A stretch of DNA of 64,000 bases, taken from NCBI RefSeq assembly GCF_037975245.1, contig NC_092576.1:28573111-28637110 (forward strand), in the 5' to 3' direction. The notes under the pieces were generated by a model, which saw only the letters and a list, made by a program, of their open reading frames with translations, ran no database searches and was not told the DNA's origin. The first letter of the stretch is position 1. Each line of letters begins with the position of its first letter. Positions 23,181 to 35,229 of this stretch are shown one piece after another. This DNA comes from Apostichopus japonicus. Its lineage: Eukaryota > Echinodermata > Holothuroidea > Aspidochirotida > Stichopodidae. A program made the translations under genes and the position numbers.

Positions 23181-26100
23181 GTATGTTTGTCATCATTTTC
23201 TCTGTATTTCATGGAGATGATCTAATCACAGACATTGATTTCGTATTTCGTTCAGCTTTCAAATTTATTGTGGTTTGCTTTATCTCATTAATGAAAAACA
23301 ATAGCAAAGTATCAGCATATGCATTTTGTTTTCTAAAGTAACTTTTTGTTGTTCCCTTGGAAACTGATGTTCAATATTTAGTTGGTCTAAATTTGCACTA
23401 GTCGAGTGTGATCGTGTTGAGACGTTGACCAGTGTCTCCCGAAGTTCCGGCTGTTTGAATTAACACAAATCTTGAACACATCTCGAGATCAAAATCAGAG
23501 AAGAGGTTGACGACTGGTTGATCTCTCATTTATTAATGTAGTTTAGTCAATCGCTGATTCACTGATATATGAATTGACCACAGATTACGGCTTTGACGGA
23601 ACTTATATATTAATAAACAGTATATATATATATATGGATATATATATGGATATATATCTATATCTACATATATACATACATATATATATATATATACATC
23701 CACGCCCTCGGAAGAATTCTATTGTATGGGGTATTGTTAAGGTTAGGACGTGGATTTGAACAATGGAAAATACAATAGGGTCCTCGGTCTGAATGTAATA
23801 CAAACATGAGTATATATATATATAAAGATATATACATCAACACAAGACTTTTAAATTTGCTATACAAATGAAAGAGTACAATCGTTATTGCTATACAAGA
23901 AATAAGAAGCGACGGTGCATTAATAACGTAACCGAAGAAATTACGGGCGGTTTTCTAGATATTGAATTGAGCATTTATTTAGTCTGTTTTATTTAGTTTT
24001 TGCAGAGCTTTCGAGCAAACTTAGCTCTTTTTCAGTGCATCATCACCGAAAGTGATCAGGAGTAGTAGGAACTGAACCTGTGTTATAGAGAAAAGTGTCG
24101 GCGACTTACTGTTTCTGCTGGATTTAGCAGACGTTTTGAAAGATCGGATTATTTTTTTTAAAAGTATTGGGTTATTTTAATCTGATTCCGTCATAATTTC
24201 AGAGGGATTGTTTAGGTTTATCTGGTACGGCAGATCGTTTCTGATGTTTCAACCGAATGGTGCTGTGGTCTTTAGGTTTAGTTCCCAGAAATTTTCTATT
24301 CCTTTTGTAGATTTATTTGTCCAAGAATCGTTTAAGTCAATGGCAATAAAACGTTTATTCTCAATCGAATATTTGTGAGATTGAAGTGATTTTCAACAGG
24401 TAGGTTGATCTTTTTTGTTTTGTTCGCCGATCTATGTTGAGTCATTCGTATTCTTGGGGTGTTTTTCGACTCTACAACGTATTGTAAGTTGCAAATATTG
24501 CAGTAGATGAGGTTAATGACATGTTTAGATAGGTGGTTTATTTTAGCCCGGATTCGGAACGTGCGTGTAGTTTGGTTGCTCTGAAATACCCCAGTCGAAT
24601 TGACAAATAAGAACGTCTTGCAATTTCGTGTATAGAGCGATGATCATGTAGTTTCTATTTTGCTTTCCCATGATGGGGATTCATCCTCAAAGGATACATG
24701 AACTTAATATCCCGTAGGTTTCTGGGTCTTATCAATAAGATGACAGGTGGTTCTGAAAAAAAACTGATTTTCAGACGTTCTGTGCTTTGAAGTAGATGAA
24801 AATTCTTCTGATTGATATTAGTCAGTGGCGGGAGACCAGGGTTGAATTCAATAACCAATGGTACCTTTTGGTACAGGTTTGACAAGTTTTATACGTCAAT
24901 GTTCGGCACGGGGTTTTCTTTTGGCCTTTCTAATGGCAATTTCAATAGTATCCCGACAATACTTTCTGTTGGAAAGGTGTTGTGACAGTTCTTTGGTGCA
25001 AGAATCAAAATCGACTTCAGAGAAGCACATGCGTGGAATGCTTAACGCTTGACTGAATGGAATATTTCTGGTACAGTGAGATGAATGGCAAATGCTTGGT
25101 AAGAGGTAGTTGTGCTTGTTCATGGGTATATTGAAAAGTCTGTCATGAGTGAGCCATTTTGTAGGGTCACAGTGGTGTTCAGAGCGTGAACGCTATGTCC
25201 AGAAAAGCATGCAGTAAATTTGATTGTGTGACGAAACGAGTTTGTCGTAAATGAAGAGTTTTAGATTTGCCTCACCATGGGTCCATATCATGAATATATC
25301 GTCAATGAGACGTAACCACGTGTGTGGTTTCAAGATTTGTCGAAACGAAAATTCTCACTCGATGTTTCCCATAAAGTTGTTGGTAAAAGACGGTGCCATT
25401 TTGGTAACCATTGCCGTGCCATGAATTTGGAGGTAGTGTTTGTCATCAAATATCAGATTATTGCCTGTCAAGAAAAGATTAAATTCTCCGGAAGCCAATA
25501 CATATTGCTATGACAATATAAAATGAAATAGTAACCTCGTTCTTTATGAAGTTCGGCTGTTCTTTCTCGAACAATAGTTGACGTTCACTATTAAGCGATC
25601 GCAGTACGTACTAGTGTGAAACTAAAACATGTAAAACTAAACTTCATGCCAAGTATTAAAAAGAGGACAATATACTTAACTTTCGATGCAAATTACACTT
25701 AAAACCTTTGTGAATTAGAAGTACCTTATAACCACGTTTACGATGTCTAAATCGGCTTTCGTTGCATGACATGCCCATTTATGTGTGTATGTCATTCATT
25801 TACAAAACAAATGTTATAGCTGATGGTTACACGTTTACGATCGTTCAAATTAGAACAATCGAAAGTTGACGAGAAATGTAAAAAGTTGTTCACGGAGGTT
25901 TTGGAAAGTGTTTACCGTAAGGCGGTAATTAGATGACAACTTTATCACGCCTTACCCAATTTTTGGTCACATACAGAATCATGAGATTAACTTTAGAGAA
26001 AGAATAATGTTATCAATTATAGAAAATAAGAACATGCTAGTTGAAAACTTTGTCAATGAGGTAAAAAACTTTACTTTTACCTCAAATTCTTGCACATAGA

Positions 26101-28898
26101 CCATATCCTTAGCCTAGCCCACATCAGAAACAAATTGAATTAACCGTCTTTGTAGTTGTTAGAAAATACGTAAATCAGGTATAATAAAACCCCAAAGGCA
26201 AATTATTTCTTCAATTATCCTGAAAATTACGGGGTTTTCCAATATCATGTGTGTCGATTACAGTGTAACAAGTGTTATATGCAGGTAAAGTTATCAAAGT
26301 ACCTTATTTGTAGCTTTGGGAGATCGGTTCATATGTGGTAAAGGATGCTCAATAAATTCGGTGTAACGACAGTAGCAATATCTGTAAGCAATACATGGAT
26401 TAAATTGTGTATTGCTTCGTTTTACATTGTTCCAATAAAAGATAGTTTCAACGTTTGCAATTTCAAACTATGCTGCGCCTCTTTGTTTAACTATGCTCCG
26501 CTTCTTCGTTTAACTATGCTTCGCTTCTTCATTTTCGCACGTGTTGACCAAACAAGAGTGTGGCCCTCTTTATACATGTTAGAAATCTTAGCAGAATTTC
26601 CAATTGTTTTTTCCAACTCTTTTCTTCATCAGCTATACCAAGTGTGACGTTGACTTTAAACAGCCAAGATTATCTGAATGATTCGCTGACTTTCGTCATA
26701 GGTGAAGAAATTGTTGCTGTCTGCAGCGCTTCAAGTGGTCGTCCGCGCCTTGAACTGACTTGGTTGATAGATAATACGACACTTGATGGATCCACACCAA
26801 ATGTTTCAACTAGTACATTTTCTTCTAATGTACATAATGAGACGTTTGATGTCACATCGATGTTATCATTGGAAGTAAATAATGCGGTAAATGGCACTAT
26901 CACGTGTGTGGTATCGCATTCCTACTACTATGAAGAAATGATTGCGAACTACGTAATATTGGGTAATTTTCACAAGATGTATTTTTCGTACAAATGAGGA
27001 AATTGCTAGTTAGTAAATGCCTATGTTTAAGGGGACTGGGATTCAAAGCCAATCACGTTGTTTGGTTTTCGTGGTCAGGTTCTTTCTTGGCCGACTTTTA
27101 TATAAATATAGCTTGTCAGTAATATGGTTCATTTGTAATTATACCAGCTCGCAGTCACATTGCGTTGTCGAAATTTGTCGTAGTGACGTATGGTTGCTGG
27201 CTAATGACAGTTTTATGACACTTTTGAAGTACCAATGATAGAATCCTATCGAAACTGAGCAAAATGATACCTGAACCTCTTCAATTTGTTTTTTATTAAT
27301 TTTATCACAGGACAGCTATTTCCATGTAATTGGAATACAATAAAGATGACACGTGTTCCTTCCATCAACTTCACCGAACCTTACTGTTAGTGGGACATAT
27401 GGCTTAGTATAAAATTAGTAGCCAAGTCAGAGACCTAGTTCTAATAAAGTTACGCTATAAAGCCTAGTCAGAAAGGAATTGTGATAAAGATGAAAGGTCT
27501 ATGATACCAACTTTAGTATTATGTGTGCCCATGGGCTAGGTTTTGCACACTTATTTCGGTTGTCACTAGTCTGCTAGTCGCATCAACGATCAGCTGTTCG
27601 TCGAGCAAGGAGAGCTTCGTTGGTACTGAATATGCATTACAATGCGTTCCGTTATTGGCTTGTTTAAATCAAAAGGCACGGCGAAACAGAATGCATTAAT
27701 GAAGTCCGTCTTCAGCAGAAACATTTTTGATACTTTCGATCATTAATTTCTGAATAAATGAAATGTTTTTTCTTCAAAATATGCTTGTTGAAATCTTCTC
27801 ATCTATTTTATGGTTTGTCAGCTTAGCAGATTAAACGAAGTTTAAAATGACCAGTTTTAATGTATTACCTATTTCGGAACTTAAGTCACGAGAAAATTGT
27901 TCCATGAACCATTTTGTAGATGAATGAAGAATCTGTAATATTATATTGTTTTTAGCTTAGGTTTAAAGCAATCATATTTTAAATTCACAAAATGACCTTA
28001 CTAATGTTGTTATGGAGCATATACAGTTATAATTTCGTTACCAGGATCTGCTGTGAAAATGATGGTAAATAATGTTTATAATTTCAGTTCCACCGACAGT
28101 GACCTTAACATTAAACGGGCAAGGCTATCTCTCCGGTAGACTTTCATTTGTCAAAGGTGAAACACTTGTTGCGATCTGTCACGCTTCTGGTGGTTGTCCA
28201 CCGGTTGAAATAACGTGGATGATGAACAACCGTAGTACAGAATTAACTACACATGATGTTTCCAGCATCGAAACACAGAATGCAAACAATGAAACATTTG
28301 GCGTTACATCGACATTAATACTGGAGATGAAGGAAGAGGCCATTGGAACAATTTCTTGTGTCGTTTCGCATTCGTGTCACTTTCCGGATCAAAAAAGCAT
28401 CGCCCACTATGTTATTGTTGGTAGGTTACATTGTTGCTGCATTTAAAGTATCCTCTGTCTGTTCCGCTCGCACGTCCCTAATACATTGGCAAAGAATACA
28501 TGTTTCTTTGAAACGATATCTATTTATAATCAACTACAAGAGCGGTTTGTTTTTGTGCCCATAATTGTATCCATAATTGATACAGTAACATAGGACTCTC
28601 TTTTTCGCCAATTGGCTAGCCACAATCGCTGCTTAGCTCCCGCCACTATGTTTCTAACAATCGTTAGACAACTTGAACCTGATATTCGTCGACATTACAG
28701 TCAGTCCCAAATGAAAATAAATAATATGCATTTAACAATAGATCAGCTCCTCGGATGCATCATTAACTCGATAAGAAATGCAACGTCATCTAAAGGTAAT
28801 GCATTATTCAAATGAAAATGAAAACTGTACCCAGAAGCTGAGGAAACCATCAATTTGTGATTAAATACAGTTTGCAATAGTTTAGTGTAGTACATATG

Positions 28899-28929
<31 letters not shown>

Positions 28930-28939
28930 ATAGTTTAAA

Positions 28940-28986
<47 letters not shown>

Positions 28987-31900
28987 TTATATTCATGTAT
29001 GTATGCATATATGTCTAATCACGCAATTCTCGCATTGCAACTCAGTTTTACGCACAAATTGAGTTCTTTTCACTGCGGCGATCATCATGTAACTGAATCT
29101 TGCAAGGACGACTAATTCCTTTGGGGCAGCCAGGGATTTTCTTTGAACGGTTGCCATGACGACATTTGGACACATTTTCGCTACGCTTGTTGATTGATTT
29201 GTAGCTTTTGTCGGCTCTGCTTCTTGATATTAAGAACTTGTTTTCCATACAGAGGTTACACTGGTTGGAGCTGCGCTTATGTGTATTGTAGTACTTTAGG
29301 CTTTCCCAAGAATTGGATTGATCGATTTTCTTTCTTTTTAAATCCAAGATATGTTTTGAGAACTCAGTTTTTGTCTTGGTAACGTTCGTTGTGGAAAGAT
29401 TTGGTGTGGTGGATGTACCTTGCCTTGCAGCTCCCACTGACCAGTAGTGAGCTTTTCCTTGTTGATTATATCGATGGCGAGACATTCCCGGACAGGAGGC
29501 AGTCGCTCATTTTAATGCAAATGCAAATGCAAGTTATTTCCCTGGTCTCCGGGTTCTCTTTCGATATGATCTTGTTATAATGGACTTTAATTATTTGCCG
29601 CATACTCCTCGTGCAACTTTAGCCAATTTTGATGTTGTTCTTGTTAAATGTACTATATATAATATAAATATATATATATATATATATCCACACAGAATTA
29701 TTATTGTTAGATACAGGCGACAAACGCCTGCAGTGGAAATACGACCTTCTTACCGGTTTCTTGACATACAATCAGCGTCCATAACCTAGCTTGTTAGGGT
29801 GTCCGCATATAAAGCGGAGGCTCGGGTTCAAATTCCGGTGGAGGCTGGGAGTTTTTCCTAGTTCTGAATTTTGAAACTTACGCTTTCAATATATTTTATA
29901 TCTTTTCATTCCGCAGGGTTTACCACCTGGAAATTCCGTATGCAAAATATCTACATTCCAATTTCCCTTACCTTCTTTGTTATTGTACAATGTGGACTTC
30001 TTGTCCTCATGAAACGAAACAGAGGTTAGTAATTCAGTAAATTTCCGTAGAGAATGACAAATAATAATAAAATACTTTTGGTTTACAACTTGCATCTGTC
30101 TAATATGTACTGGTCAACATAACTTGTCAACTCCTTAAATATGTTAGGCCTTCTCCTCTCATCTTTTAAATTTCCGTGCAATTTAAGATCTTAAATCTTA
30201 ATTTTAAATATTTTCTTTTTATCCTTCCATTTAGGAGACTAATCAGTATTTAATAGTTTTCTCAAATGAAAAGCCATGTAATTTAGAAGAAATAATAATA
30301 CGTTATTAACAGAATTACACTAAACTTACAGAATAACAAACACAGTCACGGAGTAAACTAAAGCTCTCCAAAAACGTCATTCTTTTAGTTTAGTAATGTA
30401 TACATATTGTTATGAATGTTGTTTTCTTCTTCCCGTAACCAGTTGCTTCTATGTGCCGAAATGTTTGCAGGTATTTACTTTCTTTGAATAAGTTAAGTTT
30501 ACAAATGTTCATGTGATTTGATGGCCTTTCTAGTCTTCCATTCAAAATTACATGAATACAATCGTTAAATAGCGTTTTATGTACAGTATTACACAAGAAA
30601 AATTTATCATTTATGACGTCTTTGCAACTACTGTGAAAATTCTTTGGGTATTTTCCATGACGCATGGTATCGCAAACCAGAAGACTTCACTTCAAATTGT
30701 AATATTTATGTGAAAAACAATTTAAAAAAGGAACCCATACTATTGTTCGCATAGTATGGCTCTCCGGTCTCCAGACCGAACATTCCAACACATTGACTTG
30801 TTTGGTCTTAAGCCAGATATGTAGGATAACAGGAAAGCAATAAAAGAAACGGAATGTTATAACAAATTGAACTTGCAAAAGGGAATTAAATAATTCAACT
30901 TGAAAAGGACACTTTATAGTAAAACCACATCATTCGATCGGAACTAGGATTCTTTGTATTATAATTTTATCACAAGCGTTGGGTCGCAGTTCTTTTTTAA
31001 TAATCACAGCACCGGGTATTATTATTTGTAGAGTTCGGCTAAAAATACTGATTTGTGTTTGATGTGGCGTTGGACGCTACAATAAATAACGCAGAGGAAG
31101 CCAAGTTTGAGGCTTCGTAAGAAGTTACATTGAACGCTTCTTTGATACACTGCTTTATTGTGTATCTCTTGTTTTCAAGAATTACCATTGGCACTCATCT
31201 AAGAACTTGTTTAGTTGTTTTGTATGATAGGCACAGTGTTACTGAACACATACAAGAGACTTTGAGAACGGTACAGAAGTGACATTACAGTATTCTCAAT
31301 GCTTCGATACCTACTCACTCATTTCTGTTCCTGACTCAAATATCAAGCACGTTTTCTTTAGCAGTCAAGGCAACAATTAAGTCACAAATACACGAATCAA
31401 AGACCCACTATTGAATTTTCACCTGCTGTTCACGTTACCTTATTCATATTATATTATTGTCAATTTGCAAATATGCAATATTTGGGTGCTGAGTTTTGAC
31501 TGAACCCCTTTTGCATCGTAACAATGAAGGCATTATTTCTTTACAGTAATAGTGACGTCGTACAAGTGTCGGGTCACGGGGGTTCACCAAAGACTAATCC
31601 GGGAACTTATGAAACAGGTAAGATCAGATAGATGAAGTCCTAGCAAATGAAAGGCGGAAGTATACGTAGTGTCTCACATAAATGCGTCTAGGGAAATGTC
31701 AAAGCCAACGTAACAGTAGTTAAAGCCCTAACCGTCTGGTCGGATACCTACGTACACATAATACTACGCATGTTAAATTGATTCCACCATTTAGGTGTTT
31801 GACCATCAAAGAGAACATGTCAATGACGTTCAGCGATGAGGAAGGCTTGTAGATCGAAATGCCGGAAAACACAAAAAGTAAAAAAAAATCAACTATCAGT

Positions 31901-32299
31901 AATGACTAAATTACGATCCCATGCAAGTTTGGACTTAACTGGAGCATTATAAATCGTAATGACCATTTATATTGTTGTGTTTTAGGAAATATGTTTACCT
32001 ATAAGTTACATTGAGCTATATACGTATCTATCCCTACAGACTTGTTGGCGTTGAGAGAAGCAAGACATGTTAACAGGTTAGTTGTTACTGTTAACACCTA
32101 TTACACGATAAAACTAGAATATTTTAATTGCTGCTCATTTCAAATAAATTTACAAATATTAAGTTTATATAATATATTTCATTACAGAAAACCGCTATCC
32201 GAAACTTATGAAGTTGATGATACCAGTCCTTATTTCTTTATACCTGAGGCACAGGTTTACGAAGACGTAAACTCAGGAGACAACAAAACTGAACTTTAA
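22829..32299 (+). CDS. Gene B: Ig-superfamily transmembrane receptor, spliced model
   Basis: Exons: 22829-23180 (leader and V-type Ig), 26633-26962 and 28088-28420 (two closely related Ig domains), 28637-28795 (non-Ig module), 29917-30024 (transmembrane), 31547-31617, 32040-32076 and 32188-32299 (tail and TAA stop). Ectodomain introns are phase 1. The last three exons run phase 2-1, 1-2 and 2-stop, which match each other. The transmembrane exon ends in phase 1 while exon 31547 needs phase 2, so one small exon (1 in, 2 out) between 30025 and 31546 has probably been missed. The tail ends with three Tyr residues, suggesting phosphotyrosine signalling. Introns hold a Penelope-like element, a GIY-YIG relic, a SINE and (TA)n. 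Confidence 0.78.
23610..23840. repeat. (TA)n-rich microsatellites in gene B intron 1
   Basis: TATA and TATGGATA/TACATA tracts near 23618-23700 and 23810-23835. Open frames here encode only Tyr/Ile strings. Confidence 0.9.
23995..25560 (-). mobile_element. Penelope-like element, degenerate, in gene B intron 1
   Basis: On the minus strand, in order: [19 protein letters not shown] (RT motif, Penelope AMGtk.AP.yAN.FMG), a stop, [16 protein letters not shown] (the Y-D-D-equivalent RT motif with IDDIF.iW), [40 protein letters not shown], then [19 protein letters not shown] and MTQHR, the GIY-YIG endonuclease. The 3' part has the element's typical ctttcgagc...ttagctctttttcag text. Stops and shifts show it is inactive. 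It lies opposite to gene B, within intron 22829-26632. Confidence 0.85.
26633..26962 (+). CDS. Gene B exon 2: Ig domain
   Basis: 330 nt, phase 1-1. Motifs [16 protein letters not shown] and [10 protein letters not shown] give the Cys-Trp-Cys Ig signature; several N-glycosylation sites. Clearly a duplicate of the next exon ([10 protein letters not shown] against [10 protein letters not shown]). Confidence 0.85.
28088..28420 (+). CDS. Gene B exon 3: Ig domain
   Basis: 333 nt, phase 1-1, acceptor TAATTTCAG, donor TTG|GTAGGT. Motifs [16 protein letters not shown] and [10 protein letters not shown]. Tandem duplicate of exon 2. Confidence 0.85.
28637..28795 (+). CDS. Gene B exon 4: non-Ig membrane-proximal module
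   Basis: 159 nt, phase 1-1, acceptor CTGCTTAG, donor AAAG|GTAATG. Encodes a mostly helical stretch ([18 protein letters not shown], later [17 protein letters not shown]) with one glycosylation site. No family recognised; perhaps a stalk. It is assigned to gene B only because the phases and position fit. Confidence 0.5.
28905..28995. repeat. (TA)n microsatellite
   Basis: Two TA tracts separated by GTTTAAAGTGTG, abutting the GIY-YIG relic to the right. Confidence 0.95.
29020..29485 (-). mobile_element. GIY-YIG retroelement relic, C-terminal part
   Basis: On the minus strand one frame reads [35 protein letters not shown] and [18 protein letters not shown]. This (sKhiweLK, W.il, CnLCl.EK, l.nKRselvsKCrH.nK) is the C-terminal signature of GIY-YIG-type retroelement endonucleases, often annotated in Penelope-related elements of marine invertebrates. 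It is an isolated fragment. Its 3' end is shared with about 6690-6755. Confidence 0.65.
29655..29695. repeat. Short (TA)n tract
   Basis: TA alternation just left of the tRNA-like SINE. Confidence 0.9.
29700..29875 (+). mobile_element. tRNA-derived SINE, copy 1
   Basis: Shares text with 60690-60840 (acgcctgcagtggaaatacgacctt, tacaatcagcgtccata). Contains a tRNA-like A box (taacctagcttgttagggtg) and B box (ggttcaaattcc). Both copies adjoin (TA)n. No cloverleaf good enough for a working tRNA gene is apparent. Confidence 0.65.
29917..30024 (+). CDS. Gene B exon 5: transmembrane segment
   Basis: 108 nt, phase 1-1, acceptor CATTCCGCAG, donor AGAG|GTTAGT. Encodes [17 protein letters not shown] followed by basic MKRNR, a membrane anchor with stop-transfer signal. 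It lies just after a tRNA-derived SINE. Confidence 0.75.
31547..31617 (+). CDS. Gene B cytoplasmic exon
   Basis: 71 nt, phase 2 in and 1 out, acceptor TTTCTTTACAG, donor ACAG|GTAAGA. Encodes a Ser/Gly/Thr-rich stretch ([18 protein letters not shown]). The frame was chosen because its outgoing phase fits the next exon. Confidence 0.6.
32040..32076 (+). CDS. Gene B cytoplasmic micro-exon
   Basis: 37 nt, phase 1 in and 2 out, acceptor TCCCTACAG, donor AACAG|GTTAGT. Encodes [11 protein letters not shown]. The other two phases hit stops. Confidence 0.6.
32188..32299 (+). CDS. Gene B last coding exon with tyrosine motifs
   Basis: Acceptor TTTCATTACAG, phase 2 in, stop TAA at 32297. The tail contains [14 protein letters not shown] and QVYEDV. 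SPYFFI fits the ITIM pattern S-x-Y-x-x-I. The spacing to YEDV (YxxI-x5-YxxV) is one residue short of a classic ITAM. These could bind SH2 proteins when phosphorylated. Confidence 0.72.
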
Positions 32300-33820
32300 A
32301 GCAACAGATAAGATTTCTGTAGAATTAGTGGATATTGTGGAATATAAGAGAAGCAATTTTGGGTTTCCTTTACATGCTTGCTTCAAACAAGAACTTGGCA
32401 TCAAACTCAAGAGACCACAATCTATAGTGTAGTGTATAACTGTTCTTTATCTTACAATGTGGAACTTTCATATTTTGCTTTGTTCATCTTTTCATGTTCA
32501 TATTTGTAAATACCTAACATGTTGTTCAGAATTGTTAAATGATCCTTTTTTTTTGGAGTGCTCACCATTTAACATGAGAAGCTTGCATTCTTTAGACATG
32601 AGTTCTTCATTTTGCGGTTCGGGTTGACGACACACGTAGGCCCATGAAAAACTGAATGTGTCAATAACTTAATGTAAAAATATATGGATATTAATATCTC
32701 GTATCTTAAAGGTCAAGATACACGTAGCAGATCCCTTAAAACTTGCACAGTTTGAGAAGCTACATATCAAAACCCTATACTCCAAATTTGGATTTCCATG
32801 ATTGTGTGATTGCTGTTTTTTGTAAGTTCATTACCAAGCTCATCCCGAAAGATGATAGACGTCATGGGGGGAAATACCACGGTGGCCAAAACTGCATAGG
32901 CAGAATGTGCTAACCAAGATCAAAAACGTAAACAGTAAGTCACGGACAGTCAACAAATATCTGAAAATGGATGCACAACAGTACCGAGATTTGCGCAAGT
33001 TTCAAGTTCGTCTAACACCGATAGCTCAGTAACACTGCACTCAGCTAGCCTAGCTGCCTAAGACCAATATTTATTTCCGAGTTATTTCTATCATGGGGAA
33101 AGATTGGTAACATCGGATCTAGGCCTAACGAATCACACAACTAGCCTATATAGTACGCTAGGCCTAACGTTACTATTGCGTTCCGTCAAGACGAGCAATT
33201 TCGACATCGCTGTCCGATCAGATCCGTTATTCGATGGTCTCCTATTCGAACATGTAGGGGAAAACTCAATATGTGTGAGCTAGCTTTGCATGCAGTGTAT
33301 GCATATTAGTGCGTGTATACCAACTGTATGTGGTAGCGGTAAGCAGCTCCCTGCGACGATATCCTAAATTTTCGCCTTGGTAAGCAAATGACGGCATTTG
33401 TTTTCTACTTTTTCTAACCGAGGCAATTTAGCCGATTTTTGCGGAGTTTTTGTTTCTTAGTAGGAGGCAAATCCATAAATTTTTTGAAACAAGGAGTCAT
33501 GCAATGTTTCGTTTGATGTTTTATGTACCAATCTGTTATTTTTCAAATAAATCCCAATCTTAACTTTCTTGTAACAGACTGTTGAGGAAATAATTTTCAC
33601 TAGTTAGAGATTTCTCCATACTCAAATACACAGCCCAGAACAGTTACATGTTTGCCCTCTTCTGTGTTTCCCCTGTGATGTCACGAAAACTATTACGTAA
33701 TAGAACTTGTTGCCAATTTCTACTCCTTTGGAGATGGAAAATGAACGCGGGTAAGGTTTTTCTTAACATTAGAATTGTTAAGTTTTACATTATTGAAAGT
33801 CAACTATACATGTCCCTTGA
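32300..33820. other. 3' flank of gene B, no further gene seen
   Basis: Probably gene B 3' UTR followed by intergenic DNA. No exon with Ig, transmembrane or other recognisable features was found. Confidence 0.4.
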
Positions 33821-33829
33821 CCTTGAATA

Positions 33830-34230
33830 TTTCAATATATTAGTGTACAAATAAAACGATAAGAAGTGCTCGCATCTTAATATTTCAATATCTTAGTGTA
33901 CATATCATAGGATATTAAGATTTTGTATCCCATTATTTCAATATCTTAAAGTGCAGATATTAACATCTTGTACCACAATATTTCAATATATCAATGTTCA
34001 GTTATTGAGATATTAAGATATCGAAGATATTTTGTCAATATCGTTATGTAAAGGTATTAAATATTAAGATCTTGTATCTTTATACTTCAATGATATCTTA
34101 GTGTACAAATATAAGTATATTAAAATCTTGTTTCTCAATTTTAACATCTCAACGTATAGATACCGAGATATTAACATCTCGTATCTCAATGCACACATTT
34201 TGAGATATTTATATAATTCACCTAAAATTA
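33830..34230. repeat. Degenerate tandem repeat, about 45-bp period
   Basis: Variants of atattaagatcttgtatc followed by caatatttcaatatcttagt recur about eight times, with many ATATT/AATAT palindromic pieces. No coding signal. Confidence 0.7.
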
Positions 34231-34718
34231 GTATCTCGTTGGCACCTGAAAAGTTCTGTAGATATCCCATCTGGGGTTTCCCCATTGTTGCTTAGGAGGC
34301 ATAGCAAAAATTGATTCTTCGACCTCTTACCTCCGATATTTTACCCGATAACATACCAAGTTAGGGAGGCGTAACATCACACCCGAAGGCACGCATCATT
34401 GGATAAACCAAAAATCTCGCACAACTGATATGTACAATTGGTTCATTGAAAGGAACTAGTGAGTCTAACGTTATCTAAAGATACAAAAAATTAAAAAGAA
34501 TGAAGAACCATACCGAAATTTCCCAATATAATTGCGATTACGATGTACCTCCACTTTTATGCATACAAATATTTCTAATTTCGCCACAAATACAAATTAG
34601 TAAGGATTTACTAAGCTCTGTCGTGCCATGCACAGTGGAGCCAATGACTTATTACCACACAAAACTGAACAACGGGTCAACAGCTTATGGAAGTCACAGA
34701 TTAAGAAAGTGTGTCACT

Positions 34719-35221
34719 CAGGGGCGTAGCGAGCGGGGGGTGTGGGGGTGTCACACCCCCCCCCCAATAATTTGGTCGCTGTCGGCAAATTTTGGGTCTG
34801 TCGGCAAAAGGAGAAAGGTGAAGAGAGCGGAAGGGGAAGAAAGAAGGAAAGCTGAATACAGAAAAGGAGAACGGGAGCTAGAACTGGAGCTTCTTCCGTG
34901 TCAAATTTGACTTAAAATATGCACCAGATTGCATCTAAGGACGTTTCAAAACTAAAAATTTTCCAAAGGGGGAGGGGTAGACCCCCTACCCTTAGACCCC
35001 TCCCCCATTTCAGTCACCACTTCCAGATCCGTCGGCAAATCAAATTTGACTTAGAATATGCACCAGATTGCATCTAAGGACGTTTCAAAACTAAAAAATT
35101 GTCAAAGGGGGAGGGCCCTCCCCTTAGACCCCTCCCCCATTTCAGTCACCACTTCTAGATCCGTCGGCAAATCAAATTCTCCACACCCCCCCCCAACAAA
35201 AAACCCTTCGCTACGCCCCTG
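34719..35221. mobile_element. hAT-type MITE, 503 bp, with internal tandem duplication
   Basis: Ends are exact 14-bp inverted repeats, CAGGGGCGTAGCGA on each strand. A perfect 8-bp target-site duplication GTGTCACT lies at 34711-34718 and 35222-35229. Inside, a 139-bp unit (starting tcaaatttgactta) is repeated at 34901-35039 and 35040-35178. Poly-C/G runs follow both termini. No transposase coding. The near-identity of the ends and duplications suggests fairly recent movement. Confidence 0.92.
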
Positions 35222-35229
35222 GTGTCACT

